Assembly (NCBI RefSeq): GCF_044430645.1
Contig: NZ_JAWUDN010000003.1
Coordinates: forward strand, 366,308 to 430,307
DNA length: 64,000 bases
Source: Ewingella allii
GTDB taxonomy: Bacteria > Pseudomonadota > Gammaproteobacteria > Enterobacterales > Enterobacteriaceae
Direction: 5' to 3'
A model generated the notes under the pieces. That model did no database searches. It saw only the letters and a list, made by a program, of their open reading frames with translations, and was not told the origin of the DNA. Of this stretch, positions 57,293 through 64,000 are shown piece after piece (position 1 is the stretch's first letter; each line of letters opens with the position of its first letter). Made by a program: the position numbers and the translations under genes.

Positions 57293-59011
57293 TTAACGCG
57301 CGATTTGGCCCAGCAGGTGCTCAACGATGTCGCTTTGCTTAATCATCAGCTTCTCACCGGTACGGCGGTTTTTATATTCCAACTCTTCCGCATCCAGATT
57401 ACGATCGCCGATAACCACTTGATAAGGCACGCCAATCAGCTCCATATCAGCAAACATCACGCCCGGACGCTCTTTACGGTCATCCAGAATGACGTCGATG
57501 CCTTTGGCACGCAGCGTTTCGTACAGGGTTTCTGCAGCTTCTTTCACGCGGAAAGATTTCTGCATGTTCATTGGCAGGATGGCGACCTGGAAAGGCGCGA
57601 TAGCGTCTGGCCAGATGATCCCGCGGTCGTCGTGATTCTGCTCGATAGCCGCCGCCACCACGCGAGTCACCCCGATACCGTAACAACCCATGGTCATCAC
57701 TTGGTTACGGCCGTCTTCGCCCTGCACGGTGGCATTCATCGCCTGAGAATACTTGGTGCCGAGTTGGAAGATGTGACCCACTTCGATCCCGCGTTTAATC
57801 AGCAGAGTGCCTTTGCCGTCTGGGCTGATATCGCCTTCAACCACGTTACGGATATCCGCAACCTGTGGCAGCGGCAGATCGCGCTCCCAGTTGATGCCGA
57901 ACAGGTGCTGACCGTCGATGTTTGCGCCAGCGCTGAAGTCGCTCATCACGGCTACGGTGCGGTCTACCACGATTGGCATTGGCAGATTAACTGGACCTAA
58001 AGAGCCTGGGCCAGCACTGACTACTGCGCGGATCTCAGCTTCGGTGGCGAAAGTCAGCGGCGAAGCAACCTGTGGCAGCTTCTCGGCTTTCACTTCATTC
58101 AGCTCGTGGTCGCCGCGAACCAGCAGGGCAACCAGCTTGTGGCCGCTCTCTTCGGTGGCGTGAACCATCAGCGTTTTAACGGTTTTCTCAACCGGCAGTT
58201 GGAATTGCTCAACCAGCTCGGCGATAGTTTTGGCGTTTGGCGTAGCAACCTGACGCATCTCTTCGGTTGCAGCTGCGCGCGGAGTAGCTGGAGCCACAGC
58301 TTCTGCCAGCTCGATGTTAGCCGCGAAGTCAGAGTCTGTAGAGAAGATGATGTCATCTTCGCCGCTTGACGCCAGCACCTGGAACTCGTGAGAGGCGCTA
58401 CCGCCGATTGATCCGGTATCAGCCTGCACAGCACGGAAATCCAGACCCATACGGCTGAAGATTTTGCTGTAAGCGGCATACATCGCGTCGTAGGTTTCCT
58501 GCAAGGATTCCTGCGTGGTGTGGAAGGAGTAAGCATCCTTCATGATGAATTCGCGAGAACGCATCACACCAAAGCGCGGACGAACTTCGTCACGGAATTT
58601 GGTCTGGATCTGGAAGAAGTTCAGCGGCAGTTGCTTATAAGAGCTGAGCTCGTTACGGATCAAGTCGGTGATGACTTCCTCATGCGTTGGGCCGAGCACG
58701 AATGAGCGATCGCCACGATCGACGAAACGCAGCAACTCAGGGCCATACTGCTCCCAGCGACCACTCTCCTGCCACAAGTCTGCGGGCTGAACCACCGGCA
58801 TTGATACTTCGATGGCGTGTGCGTTATTCATCTCTTCGCGCACGATATTTTCAACTTTACGCAGGACGCGCAGACCGGTCGGCAACCAGGTGTATAAACC
58901 TGAAGCCAATTTGCGGATCATCCCGGCGCGCAGCATCAGCTGGTGGCTGATCACTTCGGCGTCGGCTGGCGTCTCTTTTAATGTGGAGAGCAGATATTGA
59001 GTTGTACGCAT
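57293..59011 (-). CDS. proS: Prolyl-tRNA synthetase
   Basis: Class II synthetase that charges tRNA-Pro. 572 residues, equal to E. coli, of the bacterial type. The catalytic core carries GPTHEEVITDL (motif 2 region, about 107-117) and RDEVRPRFGVMRSREFIMKDAYSFH. The insertion (INS) editing domain, which clears Ala-tRNA-Pro, spans about 225-410. Motif 3 and the anticodon-binding domain (about 470-572) complete it. It is convergent with nlpE, as in E. coli. Confidence 0.98.
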   Translation of the reverse strand: MRTTQYLLSTLKETPADAEVISHQLMLRAGMIRKLASGLYTWLPTGLRVLRKVENIVREEMNNAHAIEVSMPVVQPADLWQESGRWEQYGPELLRFVDRGDRSFVLGPTHEEVITDLIRNELSSYKQLPLNFFQIQTKFRDEVRPRFGVMRSREFIMKDAYSFHTTQESLQETYDAMYAAYSKIFSRMGLDFRAVQADTGSIGGSASHEFQVLASSGEDDIIFSTDSDFAANIELAEAVAPATPRAAATEEMRQVATPNAKTIAELVEQFQLPVEKTVKTLMVHATEESGHKLVALLVRGDHELNEVKAEKLPQVASPLTFATEAEIRAVVSAGPGSLGPVNLPMPIVVDRTVAVMSDFSAGANIDGQHLFGINWERDLPLPQVADIRNVVEGDISPDGKGTLLIKRGIEVGHIFQLGTKYSQAMNATVQGEDGRNQVMTMGCYGIGVTRVVAAAIEQNHDDRGIIWPDAIAPFQVAILPMNMQKSFRVKEAAETLYETLRAKGIDVILDDRKERPGVMFADMELIGVPYQVVIGDRNLDAEELEYKNRRTGEKLMIKQSDIVEHLLGQIAR

Positions 59012-59131
59012 GTTGTGTTGATTCCGTTAGCACTGCTAATTGCAATCGAGCTGCCAGTGGGCAGCCAAAACGTGAAAAAGTGGTTTAGTTTACCAGCGAC
59101 TGTGGGTTGTCAAAAGAGAAGGGATGGAAAT

Positions 59132-59839
59132 TTAGTTTTTGTCCAGAGACAAGACGTGGTTCACATCGTCAATCACCCGCCAGCGCACGTTAAATTCCAG
59201 CAGATGGACGGCGTAATCTCGTTCAACTTCCTCACCTTTACGGTAAGCAGGGCGGGGATCCTGACCTAAAACCTGCGTGATAAAACGGCGCAGGTAAGGG
59301 TACTTGACACTATTAAGCAGCAGTTGCTGCTCTGCGCTGGCAGAGAAAGTAACCGGCATAGTGGCGACAGGCGCCGACTGGGCAAAACCGGCGCGTGCTT
59401 CAGGATGGCTCTCGGCGAAAGGCAGATAAGGTTTGATGTCGACAATGGGTGTGCCGTCGACCAAGTCCAGACTGCCCAACTCGAGCACTACATTTTGCCC
59501 CTGACGGCGAATGCCTTTCAGCTCAACCAGCGACATCCCCAAGGGGTTTGGCCGAAAGGTTGAGCGAGTCGCAAACACGCCGACTCGCGCATTACCCCCC
59601 AAACGAGGCGGGCGCACGGTTGGACGCCAGCCGCCTTCCATCGTTTGGTGGAAAATGAACATCACCCAAATATGGCTAAAATCTTCCAGCCCTCTTACGG
59701 CTTCAGCCTGATTGTAAGGAGGCAGCAAGTGCAGTTCTCCGCCGCCATCTTCAATCAAGCCAGGCTGACGCGGCACCGCGAATTTCTCTTTATAGGGAGA
59801 GTGAATGGTCCCTATTTGGGCGAACGAAAATGATGTCAT
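59132..59839 (-). CDS. trmO: tRNA (adenine(37)-N6)-methyltransferase
   Basis: SAM-dependent methylation of t6A37 in tRNA-Thr, giving m6t6A. 235 residues, equal to E. coli. The beta-barrel SAM domain (about 1-150) includes IGTIHSPYKEKFAVPRQPGL, VGVFATRSTFRPNPLGMSLVEL and LVDGTPIVDIKPYLPF. The start overlaps the rcsF stop by four bases, so the two are co-translated from one transcript. Confidence 0.95.
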   Translation of the reverse strand: MTSFSFAQIGTIHSPYKEKFAVPRQPGLIEDGGGELHLLPPYNQAEAVRGLEDFSHIWVMFIFHQTMEGGWRPTVRPPRLGGNARVGVFATRSTFRPNPLGMSLVELKGIRRQGQNVVLELGSLDLVDGTPIVDIKPYLPFAESHPEARAGFAQSAPVATMPVTFSASAEQQLLLNSVKYPYLRRFITQVLGQDPRPAYRKGEEVERDYAVHLLEFNVRWRVIDDVNHVLSLDKN

Positions 59840-60243
59840 TTAAAGGTAACGTTTAACGCCGAACCTTGGCAAACAGCTTGCTGGTGGCAACCTGGGACGC
59901 CGGTAATAATCTGGCACTGGTGCAGCAATACGGCATTGGCTTTCATATAGGACGCGCGGGTAAGCATGCGCTTACGGGCTGTCGCTAAGCTTGGCGGTGA
60001 ATCCTGAGTATCGGCCTGACATGATTCGCCAGAGACTTCACCCAGATCGCGGAACGGTGTGCCTACCAAAGCTTCAGCATCTTTATAAAGTTTCACTGGT
60101 GCAGGGCGAACGGGCGCTGGTTTTGGTTTTACAGGTTTTGGTTCTACCGGAGTTGGCTTTTCAGGCGTGGGTGGCAGCGGTTTGTGAGTCGCAGAACAAC
60201 CAGCTAGCAAGAGAGCTAACAAACAGAGAGGTAAAGCACGCAT
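59836..60243 (-). CDS. rcsF: Rcs stress-sensing outer-membrane lipoprotein RcsF
   Basis: Sensor that detects outer-membrane and peptidoglycan damage and signals through IgaA to the Rcs phosphorelay. 135 residues (134 in E. coli). The lipobox is LLAGC with Cys16. A Pro/Lys/Val-rich linker (about 21-50) threads through outer-membrane proteins. The folded domain has C75, C110, C119 and C125, expected as the two nonconsecutive disulfides C75-C119 and C110-C125. trmO follows with a 4-base overlap. Confidence 0.96.
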   Translation of the reverse strand: MRALPLCLLALLLAGCSATHKPLPPTPEKPTPVEPKPVKPKPAPVRPAPVKLYKDAEALVGTPFRDLGEVSGESCQADTQDSPPSLATARKRMLTRASYMKANAVLLHQCQIITGVPGCHQQAVCQGSALNVTFK

Positions 60244-60310
60244 GGTATATCCTCTGCTTTGTACTATGTAGTGGGGAATAATGTGGCGTTATTGAAGCAA
60301 GGTATTAGGA

Positions 60311-60346
60311 AAATAACAAGGCGAGCATAAGCCCGCCTTGTTATTT
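60311..60346 (-). terminator. Terminator after metQ
   Basis: A perfect 13-bp stem AAATAACAAGGCG/CGCCTTGTTATTT with a 10-base loop. On the minus strand TTTCC follows. It closes the metNIQ operon before rcsF. Confidence 0.85.
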
Positions 60347-60365
60347 ATTTAGAAAAGAGTTTGCC

Positions 60366-60393
60366 TCATCAGGGGCAATTTAGCCTCTGATGA
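60366..60393 (-). other. Second hairpin between metQ and its terminator
   Basis: TCATCAG (60366-60372) pairs with CTGATGA (60387-60393) around a 14-base loop, starting four bases after the metQ stop. It has no T run. It may protect the metQ 3' end or be a minor terminator. Confidence 0.5.
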
Positions 60394-60396
60394 AAC

Positions 60397-61212
60397 TTAC
60401 CAACCCTTAACTGCGCCGCCGTTGAAGATTTTATTCGCCGCAGCGTTAACTTCGTCAGACTGGTACGCCTGAACAAATTTCTTAACGTTCTCAGCGTCTT
60501 TGTTGTCTTCACGAGAAACGATCAGGTTGACGTATGGAGACTCTTTGTCTTCTACGAAGATGCCGTCTTTCTCAGGGGTCAGACCAATTTGGCTGGCGTA
60601 AGTGGTGTTGATCACTGCCAGAGCAATTTTGTCATCATCCAGTGAACGTGGCAGCTGTGGCGCTTCCAACTCAACCAGTTTCAGGTTTTTAGGGTTCTCA
60701 GTCACATCAAGAACGGTAGGCAGCAGGCCAACGCCGTCTTTCAGTTTGATCAAACCTTCTTTCTGCAACAGCAGCAGTGAACGGCCAAGGTTAGTTGGGT
60801 CATTCGGCAGAGCAATCTGGTCGCCTGCTTTCAGCTCAGAGATAGATTTGATTTTCTTAGAGTAACCGGCAATTGGGTACACGAAGGTGTTACCGACTGG
60901 CACCAGTTTGTAGCCGCGATCTTTAATCTGCTGATCCAAATAAGGCTTGTGCTGGAAGGCGTTAACGTCGATATCGCCTTTGCTCAACGCTTCGTTCGGC
61001 AGAACATAGTCATTGAAAGTTACCAGCTCAACGTCCAGACCATATTTCTCTTTAGCCACTTTCTGTGCGACTTCAGCTACTTGCTGCTCAGAACCCACGA
61101 TCACACCCACTTTGATATGGTTTGGATCTTGTTCTTTCGGCCCGCATCCTACCAGAGCCAGCGTTCCCAAAAGCGCGCCGACAACTGCAATCGATTTGAA
61201 TTTTGTAGACGT
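60397..61212 (-). CDS. metQ: D/L-methionine-binding lipoprotein MetQ, apparent ACG start
   Basis: Substrate-binding lipoprotein of the MetNIQ importer. The NlpA-family domain covers residues 30-271 and ends FNGGAVKGW, as in E. coli. The lipobox is ALVGC. Alignment to the E. coli protein puts the start at 61212, giving exactly 271 residues with Cys23 at the same place. The codon there reads ACG, seven bases after AGAGG in AGAGGAAAGGAT. No ATG or GTG is available nearby. The only canonical upstream choice is TTG at 61248, which has no ribosome binding site and adds 12 residues before the signal. Either an unusual start or a base error is likely. Confidence 0.9.
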   Translation of the reverse strand, partial: TSTKFKSIAVVGALLGTLALVGCGPKEQDPNHIKVGVIVGSEQQVAEVAQKVAKEKYGLDVELVTFNDYVLPNEALSKGDIDVNAFQHKPYLDQQIKDRGYKLVPVGNTFVYPIAGYSKKIKSISELKAGDQIALPNDPTNLGRSLLLLQKEGLIKLKDGVGLLPTVLDVTENPKNLKLVELEAPQLPRSLDDDKIALAVINTTYASQIGLTPEKDGIFVEDKESPYVNLIVSREDNKDAENVKKFVQAYQSDEVNAAANKIFNGGAVKGW

Positions 61213-61274
61213 ATCCTTTCCTCTATAAGGGAGATAAATTATTCGCAATGTTTTTTAGGTAGAACCGTGCTGCT

Positions 61275-61928
61275 TTACTTGTGGGTTACCGCTTTCACAA
61301 TGCGGTCGCCACAAAACTGAATCAGATAAACCAATACGACTAACAAAATCAATACGGTATTCATGACGGTGGCATCATATCCGATGTAACCATACTGATA
61401 ACCAATCTGGCCCAGACCGCCAGCACCCACTGCGCCACCCATGGCTGAATAACCAACCAGCGTGATGAGCGTGATAGTCGCTGCATTGACTAAGCCCGGC
61501 AGTGCTTCTGGCAGCAAGACTTTGCGGATGATTTGCATCGGTGTTGCACCCATAGCGCGAGCCGCTTCCACCAAACCGCTAGGAATTTCCAACAGCGCAT
61601 TCTCAACCATACGCGCGATAAACGGCGCAGCGCCCACGGTTAAAGGCACGATGGCCGCTTGCAGACCGATTGATGTCCCAACAATCATTCGCGTGAATGG
61701 AATCATCCACACTAAGAGAATAATGAAAGGAATCGAACGGAAAATATTCACCACCGCAGACATGACGCGATAGACCTTCTTATTCTCAGCGATTTGACCA
61801 GGGCGAGTGACATACAGAAGCACGCCAAAAGGCAAACCAAGTACAAAACCAAAGAAGCCGGAGGTCAGCGTCATTACAACGGTTTCCCAGATGCCTCGGC
61901 CCATTAACCACATCATTGCCTCAGACAT
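61275..61928 (-). CDS. metI: Methionine ABC transporter permease MetI
   Basis: Inner-membrane permease of MetNIQ. 217 residues, equal to E. coli, with five predicted transmembrane helices (about 13-40, 58-80, 88-108, 150-172 and 185-210). The EAA-type loop that contacts MetN is ALLEIPSGLVEAARAMGATPMQIIRKVLLPEALP (about 115-148). Its start overlaps the metN stop by eight bases. Confidence 0.98.
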   Translation of the reverse strand: MSEAMMWLMGRGIWETVVMTLTSGFFGFVLGLPFGVLLYVTRPGQIAENKKVYRVMSAVVNIFRSIPFIILLVWMIPFTRMIVGTSIGLQAAIVPLTVGAAPFIARMVENALLEIPSGLVEAARAMGATPMQIIRKVLLPEALPGLVNAATITLITLVGYSAMGGAVGAGGLGQIGYQYGYIGYDATVMNTVLILLVVLVYLIQFCGDRIVKAVTHK

Positions 61929-62952
61929 AACCGAGCACCTCTACTTTCACTTGATTCTGCTGCAAGAACTCAATCGCAGCCTGCGTACTAGCTTCTTCAC
62001 CGTGCATTTCGGTCAACATGATGCCGAATTTGACGCCACCGGCGTAATCCATCTGAGCACTAATAATATTGTTGTTAATGTTGAAGCGACGAACCACTTC
62101 AGATAATAGCGGAGCATCTACCGACTGGCCGGTAAATTCCAGACGCAATAAAGGAACCAGATCGGCAGCGGGCTGAGCAACCAGCCGATCGGCGTAGTCA
62201 TCAGGAATATCCAGATGCAGCGTGGATTGAATAAACTGCTGTGCCAGCGGCGTTTTCGGATGAGAGAACATCTCGCTAACTTTATCTTGTTCGATAAGCT
62301 GGCCGTTGCTGATCACCGCCACCTGATCACAGATACGTTTCACCACGTCCATCTCATGGGTGATCAACAAGATGGTCAGGCCCAAACGGCGGTTGATGTC
62401 TTTCAGCAATTCCAGAATAGAACGCGTGGTTGCCGGGTCCAGCGCGCTGGTGGCTTCATCGCACAACAGCACCTTAGGATTGCTGGCCAAAGCACGCGCG
62501 ATAGCCACACGCTGTTTCTGGCCGCCGGACAAATTGGCCGGGTAAGCATCATGCTTATCTTCCAGACCGACCAATTTCAGCAATTCGCTAACGCGTTTTT
62601 GAATCTCGCCAGAGGAGAGGTTATCCAGCTCCAACGGCAAAGCCACGTTGCCGAAGACAGTACGAGAAGAGAGCAGGTTAAAGTGCTGAAAAATCATGCC
62701 AATCTGCCGGCGAGCGCGAGTCAGCGCTTTCTCAGAGAATGCCATCAGATCTTGGCCATCAACGATAACCTGACCCTTAGTTGGACGTTCCAGCAAATTA
62801 ACACAGCGGATTAGGGTGCTTTTCCCTGCACCAGAAGCTCCAATCACGCCGTAAATCTGCCCAGCAGGAACGTGAAGATTCACGTCCGACAGCGCCACGA
62901 TTGAACGCGTGCCTTGCTGGAACACCTTGGTGATATTAGAAAGTTTAATCAT
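61921..62952 (-). CDS. metN: Methionine ABC transporter ATP-binding protein MetN
   Basis: ATPase of the methionine importer. 343 residues, equal to E. coli. Walker A is GASGAGKST (38-46), the signature is LSGGQKQRVAIARAL (about 140-154) and Walker B is KVLLCDEATSALDP. The C-terminal NIL/ACT-like domain (about 265-343) binds methionine and gives transinhibition. It is the first gene of metNIQ and has a MetJ-type operator in its promoter. Confidence 0.98.
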   Translation of the reverse strand: MIKLSNITKVFQQGTRSIVALSDVNLHVPAGQIYGVIGASGAGKSTLIRCVNLLERPTKGQVIVDGQDLMAFSEKALTRARRQIGMIFQHFNLLSSRTVFGNVALPLELDNLSSGEIQKRVSELLKLVGLEDKHDAYPANLSGGQKQRVAIARALASNPKVLLCDEATSALDPATTRSILELLKDINRRLGLTILLITHEMDVVKRICDQVAVISNGQLIEQDKVSEMFSHPKTPLAQQFIQSTLHLDIPDDYADRLVAQPAADLVPLLRLEFTGQSVDAPLLSEVVRRFNINNNIISAQMDYAGGVKFGIMLTEMHGEEASTQAAIEFLQQNQVKVEVLGYV

Positions 62953-63025
62953 ATTCTTCTTATTCTATCTTTTGTGCCGTGACTTTAATGAGTAACTCTC
63001 TGGTTAAACCAGAAGTATGCGGTGG

Positions 63026-63054
63026 ATGCTAAGGCGTCTAGACGTCTAAGTCAA
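63026..63054 (-). promoter_or_regulatory. metNIQ promoter
   Basis: On the minus strand -35 TTGACT (63054-63049), a 17-bp spacer and -10 TAGCAT (63031-63026). The spacer is filled by met boxes, so MetJ binding would exclude RNA polymerase. Confidence 0.85.
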
Positions 63055-63055
63055 C
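63032..63055 (-). promoter_or_regulatory. MetJ operator (met boxes) of metNIQ
   Basis: Adjacent 8-bp boxes AGGCGTCT (63032-63039, one mismatch) and AGACGTCT (63040-63047, perfect), with a weak third AAGTCAAC (63048-63055). Two strong tandem boxes are the minimum for cooperative MetJ binding. Confidence 0.88.
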
Positions 63056-63128
63056 CAGCGGAGCACTCTCACTGTGGGCTAAAACATGCGATACTGCACC
63101 TATATATGTTGTTATCAGGAGCAAACAC

Positions 63129-63695
63129 GTGGCACAGACAGTCCCAGCAATTTTTTTAGACCGAGATGGCACAATTAATGTCGATCATGGTTATGTTCAT
63201 GAAATAGACCAATTCCAATTTATAGACGGTGTTATCGAAGCCTGCCTGCAATTAAAGGAAATGGGGTTTGCTCTGGTGCTGGTAACCAATCAGTCTGGTA
63301 TTGCCCGTGGCAAATTCACCGAAGCCCAGTTTATGACCCTGACCGAGTGGATGGATTGGTCGCTTGCCGACCGCGGCGTGGATTTGGACGGCATCTATTT
63401 CTGCCCTCATCACCCAGAAGGTTCAGTAAAAGAGTTCGCTCAAGTTTGTGATTGCCGCAAGCCGATGCCCGGCATGTTCCTGACCGCCAAAGACGAGTTA
63501 AACATCGATATGGCCTCTTCTTATATAGTAGGGGACAAAATCGAAGACCTGCAGGCCGGTATTGCTGCGGGCGTCGGACATAAAATTCTGGTGAGAAGCG
63601 GCAAACCTGTCACGGCTGAGGGCGAAAACTTGGCGGATACCGTGCTCGATACCCTTGCTGATCTGCCTGTTTTCATCAAAAAAGCTCAGAAATAA
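63129..63695 (+). CDS. gmhB: D-glycero-beta-D-manno-heptose-1,7-bisphosphate 7-phosphatase
   Basis: HAD-family phosphatase in the synthesis of ADP-heptose for LPS inner core. 188 residues (191 in E. coli). The DxD motif is D11-R12-D13 in FLDRDGTIN. A zinc site is formed by CPHHPEGS and CDCRKP. The start is GTG at 63129, seven bases after AGGAG. It lies between metNIQ (divergent) and an rrn operon, as in E. coli. Confidence 0.97.
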   Translation: MAQTVPAIFLDRDGTINVDHGYVHEIDQFQFIDGVIEACLQLKEMGFALVLVTNQSGIARGKFTEAQFMTLTEWMDWSLADRGVDLDGIYFCPHHPEGSVKEFAQVCDCRKPMPGMFLTAKDELNIDMASSYIVGDKIEDLQAGIAAGVGHKILVRSGKPVTAEGENLADTVLDTLADLPVFIKKAQK

Positions 63696-63715
63696 GGCTT
63701 TGTGAATAAAAAAAC

Positions 63716-63750
63716 GGCAAGCAGAATAAAAGTGATTTTATTTGCTTGCC
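63716..63750 (+). other. Inverted repeat overlapping the rrn P1 upstream region
   Basis: GGCAAGCA-AATAAAA pairs with TTTTATT-TGCTTGCC over 15 bp, with one bulged G and loop GTGA. It ends within the rrn P1 -35 hexamer, and its A/T-rich centre occupies the UP-element position. Without a T run it is not a standard gmhB terminator, though it could end or pause that transcript. Confidence 0.7.
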
Positions 63751-63773
63751 ATTCCATCCCAACTCCCTATAAT
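63746..63773 (+). promoter_or_regulatory. rrn P1 promoter
   Basis: -35 TTGCCA (63746-63751), the 16-bp spacer typical of rrn P1, and -10 TATAAT (63768-63773), followed by the GC-rich discriminator GCCGCTCC. The A/T-rich UP element is at about 63722-63743. It is strong, growth-rate and ppGpp controlled by analogy. Confidence 0.9.
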
Positions 63774-63865
63774 GCCGCTCCATCGACAGGGAACAACGTG
63801 AACAACATCACGAAGTGAACGAGTCGGAAAGATTAAAAACAGCGGCAACCGGGTGAAATAAACGG

Positions 63866-63893
63866 TTGACACTGAAAGAGGAAAGCGTAATAT
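63866..63893 (+). promoter_or_regulatory. rrn P2 promoter
   Basis: -35 TTGACA (63866-63871), a 16-bp spacer and -10 TAATAT (63888-63893), 120 bases after P1, as in E. coli rrn operons. Confidence 0.9.
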
Positions 63894-63932
63894 ACGCCAC
63901 CTCGAGTTGCCAAGCGAAAGCGCGTAACTCAC

Positions 63933-64000
63933 TGCTCTTTAACAATTTATCAGACAATCTGTGTGGGCACTCACAAGACGATATCAGCCACCTCGGTGGC
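63933..64000 (+). promoter_or_regulatory. rRNA operon leader with boxA, cut by window end
   Basis: BoxA TGCTCTTTAACAA at 63933-63945 matches the antitermination element bound by NusB-S10, and GTGTGGGCAC (boxC-like) follows at 63961-63970. The 16S rRNA gene should begin shortly beyond the window; its first bases are not visible. Confidence 0.92.

Overview
The window is a stretch of core chromosome from a member of the Enterobacterales. Almost every protein aligns by length and motif with a known Escherichia coli K-12 family, and gene order follows E. coli in long blocks. Two blocks that are far apart on the E. coli map (the ptrA-recBD/argA/csd/gcvA/csrB/yqcA block and the dapD/glnD/rpsB/bamA/lpx/dnaE/metNIQ/gmhB/rrn block) are joined here at about 25.4 kb. 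That order, together with the lack of sdaCB between xni and ppnN, suggests a lineage outside Escherichia/Salmonella, such as a Yersiniaceae-like genus (Serratia, Rahnella, Ewingella or Yersinia relatives). The genus cannot be settled from this sequence. I see no phage, insertion sequence, CRISPR array, plasmid-type gene or defence island.

Layout. 1-6945: the 3' half of ptrA, then recB and recD (recombination and DNA repair), overlapping by ATGA junctions. 7021-9826: argA and amiC, divergent, with tandem ARG boxes between them. 9914-10157: an initiator tRNA locus containing an exact 70-bp tandem duplication. 10338-17610: mltA, tcdA, csdA-csdE, a YgdI/YgdR-type lipoprotein, the sRNA gene gcvB divergent from gcvA, ygdD and rlmM. 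17698-20984: xni, ppnN and queF. 21078-25354: syd, the CsrB sRNA gene with its upstream UvrY-type palindrome, an MFS transporter gene, then yqcC, truC and yqcA. 25441-30442: yaeH, dapD, glnD and map on the minus strand. 30606-50577: the large plus-strand run rpsB-tsf, pyrH, frr, dxr, uppS-cdsA-rseP-bamA-skp-lpxD-fabZ-lpxA-lpxB-rnhB-dnaE-accA, covering translation, isoprenoid and CDP-diglyceride synthesis, outer-membrane protein assembly, lipid A synthesis, replication and fatty-acid initiation. 50762-57196: ldcC, a YaeR-type VOC protein, tilS, rof/yaeP (minus), yaeQ, arfB and nlpE. 57293-62952, minus strand: proS, trmO-rcsF and metNIQ with a MetJ-type operator. 63129-64000: gmhB, then the promoter and leader of a ribosomal RNA operon whose 16S gene lies beyond the window.

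Regulation is unusually readable. Two global sRNAs (GcvB and CsrB) are intact and sit beside their classical neighbours. ArgR and MetJ operators match their consensus well. The rrn and tRNA promoters have GC-rich discriminators typical of stringent control. Two anomalies stand out. The initiator tRNA locus has a 70-bp tandem duplication, so that neither copy alone is a canonical gene. In metQ, the position homologous to the start codon reads ACG behind a strong ribosome binding site. Both could be real or could be sequence/assembly errors. Family and E. coli comparisons are from memory, not from a search.
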